64,000 nt of DNA. It comes from Microcoleus sp036704825 (GTDB lineage: Bacteria > Cyanobacteriota > Cyanobacteriia > Cyanobacteriales > Microcoleaceae). The DNA is taken from the NCBI GenBank assembly GCA_036704825.1, contig JAUBSN010000001.1, positions 62,001 to 126,000 of the forward strand, given 5' to 3'. Positions 8,328 through 18,200 of the stretch are shown here, piece by piece (position 1 is the first letter of the stretch; every line of letters starts with the position of its first letter). A program made the translations under genes and the position numbers. Under the pieces are notes generated by a model, which was not told where the DNA came from, ran no database searches, and was given only the letters and a program-made list of their open reading frames with translations.

Positions 8328-10895
8328 TTAGCGTGCATACAATACAGCTTCAATACCCTGTAATCCCTCGACTAATTGTTGCCATTCTGCTGAATTAATT
8401 AAAGAATATGTATCTAATTTATGCCCTCGATGTGACGAAAAATTGCCAAAATATTCTACCCAGTTTAACAGCGTTTCTGTAGTCAAAAAAGGTGTGTACT
8501 TCAAAGATTCTTGAAGCGACTTCTGCATTCTGCTTAGATCTTCTTGACAGTAAGCCTGCCAAGCATTCCATACTAAAGAGCTGTAATGCACCCGGCTTTC
8601 TATCTTCGCCATTGACCTCTGCACCTCTTTTTTAGTAACAAATGGATCTGTTTGGCGATCGCAAAGTAAAGCTTTTTCGATCGCCTCAATCGACTCTGCC
8701 AACATCCGTTCCTCTTTGAATAGTTTCTCGGCCCGCTGCTTGCAAGCTTGACCGATTTGATGCCGTAATTCTGGATTCATCGCCCAAGCTTCTACAGTTT
8801 TCGCCAATTCCCTCGCGGTTCCCTCTGGATCTGCATTCGGATCTGGCAACAATTTCCCAGTATCGCCAAGCCCTTCAGGAATGCCGCCCACAGCCGTTGC
8901 AACTACCGGCAATCCCTTAGCCATCGCTTCCATGACTGCTAGAGAAGGCGCTGCATCTGCTAGGGAAGTCAAAATGAATATGTCGCTAGCATCCAGCCAA
9001 TCTAGGATATCCCAGCGCTGTCCGATCGCCTTCACGCGATCGCTAACCCCTAACTCTTTAATAGTTTCCCTCAATTCTATTTCTACATTGTCAGCGCTTC
9101 CCTCACCAGTTCCTGCCCAGACAAAATACAGTTTAGACCACACAGGAGACTGCCGCAACTGCTTGATTGCTTCGATCTGATATCGATGCCCTTTAATCGA
9201 TGCCAATCTAGCAGATGTGAAACAGACGATCGCATCTTCAGGAATTCCTATTTCTTGTCGCAGGCGTTGACGATTCGCAGCATTAGGAGGTGCAAAATAT
9301 TCAGGAGAACGCCCCAAGTAAATCACTTGTCCTCGCTCTTTTGGCAACTTGAAATGTTGGCACAATAAATTCAAATGTTCGTAAGCCCCAACAATCAAGG
9401 CTCTAGCTTGCAGGCAGTGGTAGAGCACTCCTTCTGCATAAGGCACTACATCCCCGCAGGCAAAAGTTGCGTGTTCTGGCATGACTAACCCGATTACCAT
9501 CATGTATGGTATTCCCATTTCAATAACTACCTGTTTAGCTGCAAAATTGGAAAAGGGCCAACCATCGCTAAAAATAATTATATCCGGTTGATTGCTAGCA
9601 AAAAGCTCTCGTGCATCCCGAGTATTTCTTAACACCCGCTGTAAATCTTTATGCCCGCTAAAATCCAGCCACAAGTGTTCTATACCTAACTCTCGTTCTC
9701 GATCGAGCAAGGGGCTAGAATGTTTGGCTTGCGCGCAGGTGACTCGATAGCCTAATAGGGCTAACTTACAGAGAATGGCATGGTTGTACTGCGCTAATCC
9801 TCCCACGCCCGGATCGTCCGTGTTGTAGAGTAGAATGTGGGATTCCCTAGGGGATAGCGTCGATTCACGCGCTTTGGAAGGTGTGGGAATAGAACTCTGT
9901 TGAGATTGGGGTGGATTAGTCATCACCATCAAAATTATCTCTTGCCATTGGGCTAACTTACTCAGCGAATAAGCGTCAAATTTTTCACCGTATTCTTCAG
10001 AAGCCATCTGAAAACTTTCCAGCCAATTCAAGACTGTTTTCGTGGGCGAAAAAGGCGTATAGTGCAATGATTTTTCCAAACACTGGGCCATCTCTGCTAG
10101 ATGACCGTCGCGATACATCCGCCATGCCAGCCACTTTAAGCATTGATAGCGTTCCTGGTTTTTTAACTGCCGGATTGACTGAGGCAAATCGGGTCTAGCG
10201 AAGAATTGTTTCATCAGAATTTCTGTATTCTTCATTAGCCGAAAACCGCTTGACATGAGATTGGTATCGTGCTGGCGATAACAGGTAAGTGTCTCTTCTA
10301 ACCAAACTGCTTTGCACCCCTTTAAAGCTAAACGCAAGGCAAAGTCTAAATCTTCCGTCGGGGGAAGCCCAGAATCGAAACCCCCCAAGTATTCCCACCA
10401 CTTACGCCGCAGCAGCATCGCACTCGGGCGCACGCATTTATAGAGAATAAAGCTTTCTAAATTTAATTTAGGCGCTTGCTGCCAAGGCTTGACCGCAGAA
10501 ATATTTTGCCCTTTTTCATCTACGATGAACCAACCTGTTTGCACCATATCTAATGTGGGGTCAGCGTCAAAGCAAGCTACCTGTTTCTCTAGCTTTTCTG
10601 GGAGGAAATAGTCATCGGCATCTAGAAAAGCTAAAAACTCGCCTTTGGCTAGCTGGCAAGCACGATTCCGAGCTATTGCTGCGCCTTGATTTTCCTGATA
10701 GGTGTAGCGAATTCTGTCAAAATAAGGCTGCAATACTTGCTGCGTGCTATCTGTTGAACCGTCGTCTACAACTATAATCTCCAAATTAGTAAAAGTTTGG
10801 GACAGCGCGCTCTCCACGGCTTGTACGATGTAGCGAGATCCATTATATACAGGTATAATTACGCTTACTTGCGGTGTTCGAGTAGCTGTTGACAT
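8328..10895 (-). CDS. Two-domain glycosyltransferase (GT2-GT4)
   Basis: 855 residues, ATG start. N-terminal GT2 (about 1-230; SVIIPVYNG, VVDDGSTDST, DADD), a helical module (about 235-330), a GT4 domain (about 365-720; PGVGGLAQYN, ARLASIKGHR, AAPSLAVMEAMAKG) and a second helical module at the C-terminus (about 745-850). The helical modules share a pattern of W.AW..Y..G.L..M...L..SL.YTP....T..NW. It is a paralogue of the 4687-8193 gene and probably co-transcribed with it (about 135-bp gap containing a heptamer repeat). The likely role is assembly of a cell-surface or exported glycan. It is divergent from the TPR-methyltransferase gene. Confidence 0.9.
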   Translation of the reverse strand: MSTATRTPQVSVIIPVYNGSRYIVQAVESALSQTFTNLEIIVVDDGSTDSTQQVLQPYFDRIRYTYQENQGAAIARNRACQLAKGEFLAFLDADDYFLPEKLEKQVACFDADPTLDMVQTGWFIVDEKGQNISAVKPWQQAPKLNLESFILYKCVRPSAMLLRRKWWEYLGGFDSGLPPTEDLDFALRLALKGCKAVWLEETLTCYRQHDTNLMSSGFRLMKNTEILMKQFFARPDLPQSIRQLKNQERYQCLKWLAWRMYRDGHLAEMAQCLEKSLHYTPFSPTKTVLNWLESFQMASEEYGEKFDAYSLSKLAQWQEIILMVMTNPPQSQQSSIPTPSKARESTLSPRESHILLYNTDDPGVGGLAQYNHAILCKLALLGYRVTCAQAKHSSPLLDRERELGIEHLWLDFSGHKDLQRVLRNTRDARELFASNQPDIIIFSDGWPFSNFAAKQVVIEMGIPYMMVIGLVMPEHATFACGDVVPYAEGVLYHCLQARALIVGAYEHLNLLCQHFKLPKERGQVIYLGRSPEYFAPPNAANRQRLRQEIGIPEDAIVCFTSARLASIKGHRYQIEAIKQLRQSPVWSKLYFVWAGTGEGSADNVEIELRETIKELGVSDRVKAIGQRWDILDWLDASDIFILTSLADAAPSLAVMEAMAKGLPVVATAVGGIPEGLGDTGKLLPDPNADPEGTARELAKTVEAWAMNPELRHQIGQACKQRAEKLFKEERMLAESIEAIEKALLCDRQTDPFVTKKEVQRSMAKIESRVHYSSLVWNAWQAYCQEDLSRMQKSLQESLKYTPFLTTETLLNWVEYFGNFSSHRGHKLDTYSLINSAEWQQLVEGLQGIEAVLYAR

Positions 10896-11059
10896 TATTT
10901 AGCTCGCTGTTAACCTATGATTATCTAGTTTATATTAATGTCGCTGACATTTAGCGCTATTTATTGGCCCATCGGCCGATGTATTTACTTGAATTTGAAT
11001 TTTGACAAGTTGTACCATACAATAATACATAGAATTATTATTCAACAGGAACGCAGGAA
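10896..11059. promoter_or_regulatory. Divergent promoter region between glycosyltransferase and TPR genes
   Basis: This 164-bp AT-rich gap separates two divergent starts and must hold both promoters. A TTGACA at 11002-11007 faces the TPR gene, but I see no well-spaced -10 box for it, so promoter positions are not assigned. Confidence 0.4.
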
Positions 11060-13378
11060 GTGAATTCAGAAACAGCAGCGGTAGATTTTCAACAACAGGC
11101 AGAAGTCTATTTGGCTTTAGGGAATTTGGATGAGGCGATCGCACTTTGCCAGCAAGTTTTGGCATCGCACCCCAATTCGGCCAAGACTTGCAAGACCTTG
11201 GGGAAGGCGCTGCAAGCTCGGGGTAAACTAGAAGACGCAAGGTATTGGTATAAAGTTGCGATCGCCCACCAACCGGATTTTGCCGAAGCTTTTGCTAACC
11301 TCGGCACTCTCTGCGCTACTTTGGAACAGTGGCAAGAGGCGATCGCGTGTTACCAAAAAGCCATCTCCCTGCAACCAAACTTTGCAGGATTTTACCGTAA
11401 TTTGAGCCGGATATTTACCCAAGTCGGTCAAGCCGAAGAAGCAGCAGACTTTTGGTATCAAGCACTGATCGTGGAACCCATAGAAATAGCAGAAGAATAT
11501 CTCGATTTAGGTAATACTTTGCTTGCCCAAAACAAGCCAGAAAAAGCGCTAGTTTGTTACCACCGCACGATTTATTTAAACCCGAGCTTTTGCGAAGCTT
11601 ATTGCAAAATAGCCGAAGCGGCTAGCGAGCTAAAGCAGTGGGACGAAGCTATTGTTAACTACCGCAAAGCTATTCAACTCCAGCCGGATATTTCGGAATT
11701 TCATTACAAATTAGGCAATGTTTTGCAAGCTAAGGAACTCTGGCGCGAAGCGGAGGCTGCCTACCGAAAAAGTATTGATTTAAATCCCAATTCTTTTTTG
11801 TCATACTACAACTTAGGCAGCGCGCTGCTCAATTTAGAAAAATGGCAAGAAGCTGCGATCGCTTACCGCACGGCTGTTGAAATTAATCCTGATTATTCTT
11901 GGTCTTACTACAGCATCGGTGCAGCTTGCGATCGATTAGAAAAATGGTCTGAATCCGCCGCAGCTTACCAGCGCGCTACTGAAGTAGACCCGAATTTTTT
12001 CGCAGCTTTTCACAAGTTAGGAGATGCTCTTTTTCAGCTAGAAAAATGGTCAGAAGCTGAGGCGGCATACGAACGGGCGATCGCACTAAATGCAGATTTA
12101 TTTTGGTCTCATTATAACTTAGCTTTGACTTTAGTTAAACTTCAAAAGTTTGCAGCAGCAATACTCGCTTATCGGCGGGCGATCGCACTCAACCCCGAAT
12201 TCTCTTGGACTTACCACAATTTAGGAGAAGCGCTGTTAAAAACTCAACAGTGGAAAGCTGCAGCTACCGCTTACCAACGTGCTATTGAACTTAATCCCAG
12301 TATTTCTTGGTCTTATTACAATTTAGGCGATGCTTTGAGTGGAAGTCACGCATGGAACGATGCTGTTTCCGCCTACCTTTGTGCGCTTAAAATCGAGCCG
12401 TCTCTACCGGGAATTTACATAAAGTTAGGTGAGGCTCTAATTAAAAGAACTCCGGTAGATGCAGATGTAGCAACTAGCTACTATCACCACAAAATGCAGC
12501 AGCAGCATCCTCCTGAATTTTACTGCGAAATAGCCCAAAAGTTTGGCGAGAGCGCGAGGCCTAACGAAGCCATAATGTTGTACTTGATGGCATTAGAAAT
12601 TAGACCCAAAGATCCAGAAATATCCCAAAAATTAGAGGAGATTTTAGAAAAACAGCGTCAAACAGGGGAATCAACTCTATTATTAGAGTTGGAGGCTGAG
12701 GATATTCGCGATCGCTATATCGCCAGAGTCGCCAAAGGCAAGACTTTTGCAGAAGTCGGCGGCTTGTGGGGAACTGTCAGCGAAAAAGTATCTGTAGCTA
12801 GCAAATACGGTGCAGTTTCTCTGACGATGATTGATGCCATGCCCGCATCCATCCACTGGTGGCAAGATTTTCGCGATCGCATGACAAGTTTAAATATTGC
12901 TAATTATAATTGTATCAATCGAGATATAACTCAGATTCAGCTTGCAGAAATTGGCGAGCCTTACGATGTAGTTCACTGTGCAGGAGTTTTGTACCATCAC
13001 CCTCACCCTTTGCAAATTTTAACGAGTTTGCGTCAAATAACTGGGGAGTATTTAATCTTAACTTCAGCTATTACTCGAGAAGTTATAGAAAACGAGCGGG
13101 GACGCTACGAAATTCCAGCTTCTGGGGTAATCTTCATTCCCGCTTTAGGCGAAGCAGAACGAGCTATCTTAACAGCTTACTGGCAGCAGCACACCGACGG
13201 TTCACCCATTTTAGGAGTAATTCAGAAAGCAGTTTTTGATATTAACGACTTTGAGCCGTGGTGGTGGCTGCCTACAGCTTCGGCTTTAGAATCTATGTGT
13301 AAAGTCGCGGGATTTAAGGTTTTAGATAAAGGATGGACTTGGAACAATAATGCTCTGACTCTACTGCTGGGGATTTGA
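11060..13378 (+). CDS. TPR protein with C-terminal SAM methyltransferase-like domain
   Basis: GTG start preceded by AGGA-type sequences. The first about 430 of 772 residues are consecutive 34-residue TPR units (W.EA..AY..AI.L.P......Y.LG.AL.), with further TPR-like units to about 530. From about 540 the protein changes: GLWGTVSEKVSVASKYGA, then MIDAMP, then DVVHCAGVLYHHPHP followed by a hydrophobic strand. This is the layout of a Rossmann-type methyltransferase, with a degenerate glycine motif. TPRs would bind a protein or glycan-enzyme partner. Its divergent position beside glycosyltransferases suggests modification of a surface polymer, which is inferred. Confidence 0.8.
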   Translation: MNSETAAVDFQQQAEVYLALGNLDEAIALCQQVLASHPNSAKTCKTLGKALQARGKLEDARYWYKVAIAHQPDFAEAFANLGTLCATLEQWQEAIACYQKAISLQPNFAGFYRNLSRIFTQVGQAEEAADFWYQALIVEPIEIAEEYLDLGNTLLAQNKPEKALVCYHRTIYLNPSFCEAYCKIAEAASELKQWDEAIVNYRKAIQLQPDISEFHYKLGNVLQAKELWREAEAAYRKSIDLNPNSFLSYYNLGSALLNLEKWQEAAIAYRTAVEINPDYSWSYYSIGAACDRLEKWSESAAAYQRATEVDPNFFAAFHKLGDALFQLEKWSEAEAAYERAIALNADLFWSHYNLALTLVKLQKFAAAILAYRRAIALNPEFSWTYHNLGEALLKTQQWKAAATAYQRAIELNPSISWSYYNLGDALSGSHAWNDAVSAYLCALKIEPSLPGIYIKLGEALIKRTPVDADVATSYYHHKMQQQHPPEFYCEIAQKFGESARPNEAIMLYLMALEIRPKDPEISQKLEEILEKQRQTGESTLLLELEAEDIRDRYIARVAKGKTFAEVGGLWGTVSEKVSVASKYGAVSLTMIDAMPASIHWWQDFRDRMTSLNIANYNCINRDITQIQLAEIGEPYDVVHCAGVLYHHPHPLQILTSLRQITGEYLILTSAITREVIENERGRYEIPASGVIFIPALGEAERAILTAYWQQHTDGSPILGVIQKAVFDINDFEPWWWLPTASALESMCKVAGFKVLDKGWTWNNNALTLLLGI

Positions 13379-13400
13379 GGATTGGTAAACGAATAATAAC

Positions 13401-13505
13401 AGGACTTGCTTTTTCACAAATGGCTAAACACCCGGTTTATGACCGGCTTCCTCGTTTCCTTTCCCCCATATTCCTACTAGGAAGCGGGTGTTTTCCGTAA
13501 GTCCT
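13401..13505. repeat. Nested inverted repeat, MITE-like
   Basis: Three nested complementary pairs occur: AGGACTT (13401) with AAGTCCT (13499); AAACACCCG (13426) with CGGGTGTTT (13485); GCTTCCT (13446) with AGGAAGC (13479). The GTAAGTCCTA end is a common repeat end in cyanobacteria. It could act as a terminator for the TPR gene or as an RNA leader of the next kinase. Confidence 0.6.
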
Positions 13506-13563
13506 AAATAAAATAGCTGCCAACATTTTATTTGTGAATAAAACAGGAACTGAGAAATAATCA

Positions 13564-14856
13564 ATGAACAATCAGCAACCAGGGACGCGGTTAGGAAACA
13601 TTTTAGTAGTAGATGATACAGCAGAAAACCTGCGTCTGTTGTCTACGATGTTGACTCAGAGGGGGTACACCCCCCGCTGCGTAATTAACGGAAAAATGGC
13701 TTTGAGAGCCTGCAATTCTAATCCACCAGATTTGATTTTGCTCGACATAATGATGCCGGAAATGAACGGTTACGAAGTTTGTCAGTACTTGAAACTAGAG
13801 CCTAAAACTCGCGAAATTCCGGTAATTTTTATCAGCGCTAAAGATGAAGTATTTGACAAAGTAAACGCATTTGCTGTGGGAGCTGTTGACTATATCAGCA
13901 AGCCATTTCAGTTTGAAGAAGTGCTCGCCCGCATCGAAAGTCACCTTAGCCTGCGGAATTTACAAAAGCAGCTAAAAGAACAAAATATGCTGCTGCAAGA
14001 AGAAATCACAAGCCGCTTAGCAGTCGAAAAAACACTTCAGGAGAAAAATAAAATTCTGCAACAAGAAATCAGCACCCGTCGCGCCGTAGAAAAAGCTCTG
14101 CAAGAGCAAAATTTGGTACTCCAACAAGAGATATCCCACCGCCAGCGTGCCGAATCTGCTCTATTAAAATCTAACCAAGAATTGGCGCGTTCAAATGCAG
14201 AACTAGAACAATTTGCTTATGTGGCTTCTCATGACTTGCAAGCGCCTTTAGCAACCATTGCCAGTTACGCTCAACTTTTAGAAAAACGCTACAAAGACCA
14301 ACTCGACAGCCAAGGTAGTAAGTTTATCGGCAATATCGTTCAGGGCTGCACCAGAATGCAAAATTTAATTGACGATTTACTCGAATATTCGCGCGTTGGC
14401 CGGAGTCGGAAACCTTTTGAAGTGACAGATTGCAATCAAGCAGTCGAGCAAGCACTCGCGAACTTGCAAGGGGCGATCCGCGAGACTAAAGCCGTTGTCA
14501 CCTACAGCGAATTACCCGCGGTAATGGGAGATATTTCTCAACTCGTACAGCTATTTCAAAATTTAATCAGCAATGCAATTAAATATCGCCACGATGCACC
14601 GCCTGTGGTTCATATTACCGCTTGCAAACATGAGGAAAACTGGTTAATTTCTGTCTCAGATAATGGAATTGGTATTGCTCCGCAGCATCAAAAACGCATC
14701 TTTCAAATTTTCCAGCGCTTGCACACTCAAAGAGAATATTCTGGGACAGGTATTGGTTTAGCAATTTGTCAAAAAATTGTGGAACTTCACGGCGGATGTA
14801 TCTGGGTGGAATCGGAACCGGATCGAGGTTCAACTTTTTACTTTACTCTCGCTTAA
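13564..14856 (+). CDS. Receiver-coiled-coil-histidine kinase
   Basis: 430 residues. An N-terminal CheY-type receiver (about 10-128; VVDDTAENL, Asp61 in LLDIMMPEMNG, Lys in ISKPF) is followed by a coiled coil (about 135-210) of three similar about 22-residue units (LQEEITSRLAVEK, LQQEISTRRAVEK, LQQEISHRQRAES). Then come a phytochrome-type HisKA (VASHDLQAPL, His223) and HATPase (NLISNAIKY, DNGIGI, GTGIGLAI). Having the receiver at the N-terminus suggests an upstream kinase gates this one, rather than direct sensing. There is no membrane segment, so it should be cytosolic. The ATG start follows a GGAACTGAGA-type leader. Confidence 0.93.
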   Translation: MNNQQPGTRLGNILVVDDTAENLRLLSTMLTQRGYTPRCVINGKMALRACNSNPPDLILLDIMMPEMNGYEVCQYLKLEPKTREIPVIFISAKDEVFDKVNAFAVGAVDYISKPFQFEEVLARIESHLSLRNLQKQLKEQNMLLQEEITSRLAVEKTLQEKNKILQQEISTRRAVEKALQEQNLVLQQEISHRQRAESALLKSNQELARSNAELEQFAYVASHDLQAPLATIASYAQLLEKRYKDQLDSQGSKFIGNIVQGCTRMQNLIDDLLEYSRVGRSRKPFEVTDCNQAVEQALANLQGAIRETKAVVTYSELPAVMGDISQLVQLFQNLISNAIKYRHDAPPVVHITACKHEENWLISVSDNGIGIAPQHQKRIFQIFQRLHTQREYSGTGIGLAICQKIVELHGGCIWVESEPDRGSTFYFTLA

Positions 14857-15261
14857 TCGAGACATATTTTTGGCAAAAGGTATAATCTATCAAGTAGGTG
14901 AAATTTATTATTGTATAATAATTAAATACTCACCCAAAAGGTACAATCTAGAAGTTAATACTATTTAGTAGTGTAGGTGAAAGCCTTGAATAATTGGGAA
15001 TAACTGTGACTGTCTGGTTGGGAGAGGGGCTACAGTTAGATTCTTTTTTTAATGGTATAAATAGCAAGTTAGACGAAAAAAATTTTTCCATTGACAGTCT
15101 ACTTAGTGCGTGATATAGTTTTAATTATTAAACAAAATTTTTGTAGCGCTTGCTTGCCCCCAACCAGACGGTAGATGTAGGTTTACTTGCAACTGAATGA
15201 CTGCTCTGAAAATACCAGGCAAAATTCAAGTTAATTTAACATTTTATTGATTATAGATATT
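14857..15261. promoter_or_regulatory. Intergenic region with sigma-70-type promoter
   Basis: TTGACA at 15091-15096 and TATAGT at 15114-15119 are separated by 17 bp, a canonical vegetative promoter about 140 bp upstream of the large hybrid kinase. Further upstream an imperfect direct repeat occurs (GGTATAATCTA at 14880, GGTACAATCTA at 14940, each followed by GTAGGTGAAA). No gene is seen in this stretch. Confidence 0.65.
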
Positions 15262-18200
15262 ATGAAAGCAGTTTTTAACTTAGCTTTGCCTCCTATCTGC
15301 TTTAAAGTTTTGTTAGTAGAAGACAACCCTCAGGAAGCTGAGTTGATTGAAGATTTGCTGTCAGAAATTGGCGGCGCGCAGCGTATAGTGGTGACGAAAG
15401 TAGAGCGCCTTAGCGAAGCGCAGCAGCGATTGAATCAAGAAACTTTTGACATAATTTTATTAGACCTTTCACTGCCAGATAGTCTGGGAATCGAGACGGT
15501 GGCTCGGATACAAGAGTACGGGGTAAATGTGCCGATCGTAGTTTTGACTTCCCAAAATGACGAAGAGCTTGCCCTGCGGTTGATTTCCGTCGGGGTACAG
15601 GATTATTTAGTAAAAAGAAAAATCGACGGCGAACTGTTAATTCGATCGCTCCGTTACGCCATAGAACGCCAGAACAGTCAAGATGCTTTGCGAAAAAGTG
15701 AAGAAAAATATCGCTCGGTGGTCGAAAATTCCCTGATCGGAATTACCATCATCGCTCCAATTATTGACCGCGAAATTCCTAAAAATTGCAACTGGATAGA
15801 AGTTAACGATGCGCTGTGCAATTTGCTGGGCTACGAGCGCGACGAACTCGTGCAAAAGAATTGGCTGGAGTTGACTCATCCAGAGGATTTTGATGCCAAT
15901 GTTGAAAAACTGTCTGAGATGTTAGCAGGTACGATCGACGGTTACATCTCAGACAAAAGGTGGCTCAAAAAAGACGGCGAAATAGTTCACACGCGAGTTT
16001 CCCTGCGCTGCATCCGCCGCCTGGACGGGGCGATCGACCGGATTATCGAAGTAGTGTTGGACGTGAGCGATCGCTACCGCTACGAAGCCAAACTCAAAGC
16101 GTCAGAAGAATTTTTAAACCACACCATAAATGCTACGCCAGACCCAATTTTTGTCAAAGACGAGCAACACCGCTGGATGATATTAAATGATGCTTTTTGT
16201 CAGTTGCTCGGCAAATCGCGGCAAGAACTGATCGGCAAATCAGATTATGACTTTTTCCCCAAATCAGAGGCTGATGTTTTTTGGGCAAAAGATGAAGAAG
16301 TATTGACAACGGGTATCTGCTTGGAAACTGAGGAAAAGTTCACAGATACTGCCGGAAAAGAACACATCATCTCTACCAAAAAAAGCGTATTTAAAACATC
16401 GGCTGGCAGTAAAGTAATAGTAGGCATAATTAGAGATTTTACCGAATACAGACGGCAGCAAAAAGCCCTGCAACACAGCGAAGCTCGATTTCAAAAACTG
16501 GTAGCTAACCTGCCGGGAGCAATTTATCAATTACGAAGGTCAGCAACGGGAGAAATATCTTTTCCCTACGTCTCTTCAGGCAGCCGCCAACTGTACGAAT
16601 TAGAAGCAGAATCAATCGAGCAAAATGCGGAACTGGTTTTCAGCGGAATTCACGCAGACGATCTCTTAGATTTAGAAGCATCGATCGAAATTTCTGCCGC
16701 TAGCTTAGAACCTTGGCAGCAGCAGTGGCGGCAGACTTTGCCATCGGGAAAAGTTAAGTGGCTGCAAGGAGCGGCGAGACCGGAAAGGCTCAATAACGAG
16801 ACAAACTCTGGGAGCGAAGGCGATATTCTCTGGGACGGTTTAGTGATGGATATCACTGAATTAAAGCAGGCACAAACAGAGCGCGACCGCTTTTTTACCA
16901 TCTCCTTAGACTTGCTTTGTATTGTAGGTTTCGACGGTTGTTTTAAACGTTTAAATCCTGCTTGGTCAACGGTTCTAGGCTACAGTAGTGCTGAACTTTT
17001 TGCCAAGCCGATGCTCGAATTTGTCCATCCAGACGATCGGCAAGCTACCGCAGCCGAAGAATCAAAACTAATAGCAGGTACCTCCAGTATCTCTTTTGAA
17101 AACCGCTATCTCTGCAAAGATGGTTCTTACAAATGCTTCCTGTGGACATCATCGCCATTTATTGAAGAAGGTTTAATCTACTCAGTCGGTCACGACATTA
17201 CCTCTCGCAAACAAGCAGAGTGCCAACTCCAGCGACAAGCAGTAGCAATGGCCGCTGCTTATGACGGCATCGCCATTTTTAATAATCATAAAGAATGTAT
17301 TTATTCCAACGACGCTTATCTCAAAATGTACGGCTTGACTAGCCCTAGCGAACTGTATGGGAAGAAATGGAAAATGCTCTACAGCAAAGCAGAAAATTTA
17401 TTTTTTGAACTCCAAATAATGCCGACGCTCCTGCAAAAAGGCTACTGCAATATAGAAGCGAGCGGTCAGCGACCGGACGGTACTAAGTTCCCTCAAGAAT
17501 TGTCGCTGACAATGCTTGAGGGTGGCGAAATCATTTCTATAGTCCGCGATATAACTAATAGAAAACAGGTAGAATCAGCCCTGCGATCGAGCCAGCGCCG
17601 CTACCAAACTTTAGCAGAAGCATCGCCAGTTTGCATATTCCATACCGACACGTTGGGAAATTGCCTTTATGTGAATCAACGGTGGAGCGAAATTACGGGA
17701 TTAACCGCAGAATTAGCAGCAGAAACTGGCTGGATTAATGCCATACATCCCGATGATACGGAGCGGGTAAAAAATGAATGGGATCGAGCAATTATTGAGA
17801 AAATTCATTTTAAATCAGAATACCGATTTCAGCGTCCAGACGGTCGTGTAATTTGGGTGATCGGTCAGGCAATTGCAGAAATCGGAGACAAGCAGGAAAT
17901 TAAAGGCTATATCGGCACTATAACTGATATCACCGATCGCAAACAAGCAGAATTAGATTTGCTGCGAGTTACTCAAGCGGTGGAAAGCACCAGCGATGCG
18001 ATCGGTATTGCTGACTTGACAGGGCGATCGATCTACCACAATCAAGCCTTTGTTCAACAGTACGGCTACACCGCAGAAGCACTAAACACAGCAGGCGGAT
18101 TAACAGCAATTTACCCTCAAACTAAAGTGCTGCTAAAAATGTTTAAAACGATCCGTAAAGGCAAATCTTGGCAAGGCGAACTCAAAATCAACACTAAAAA

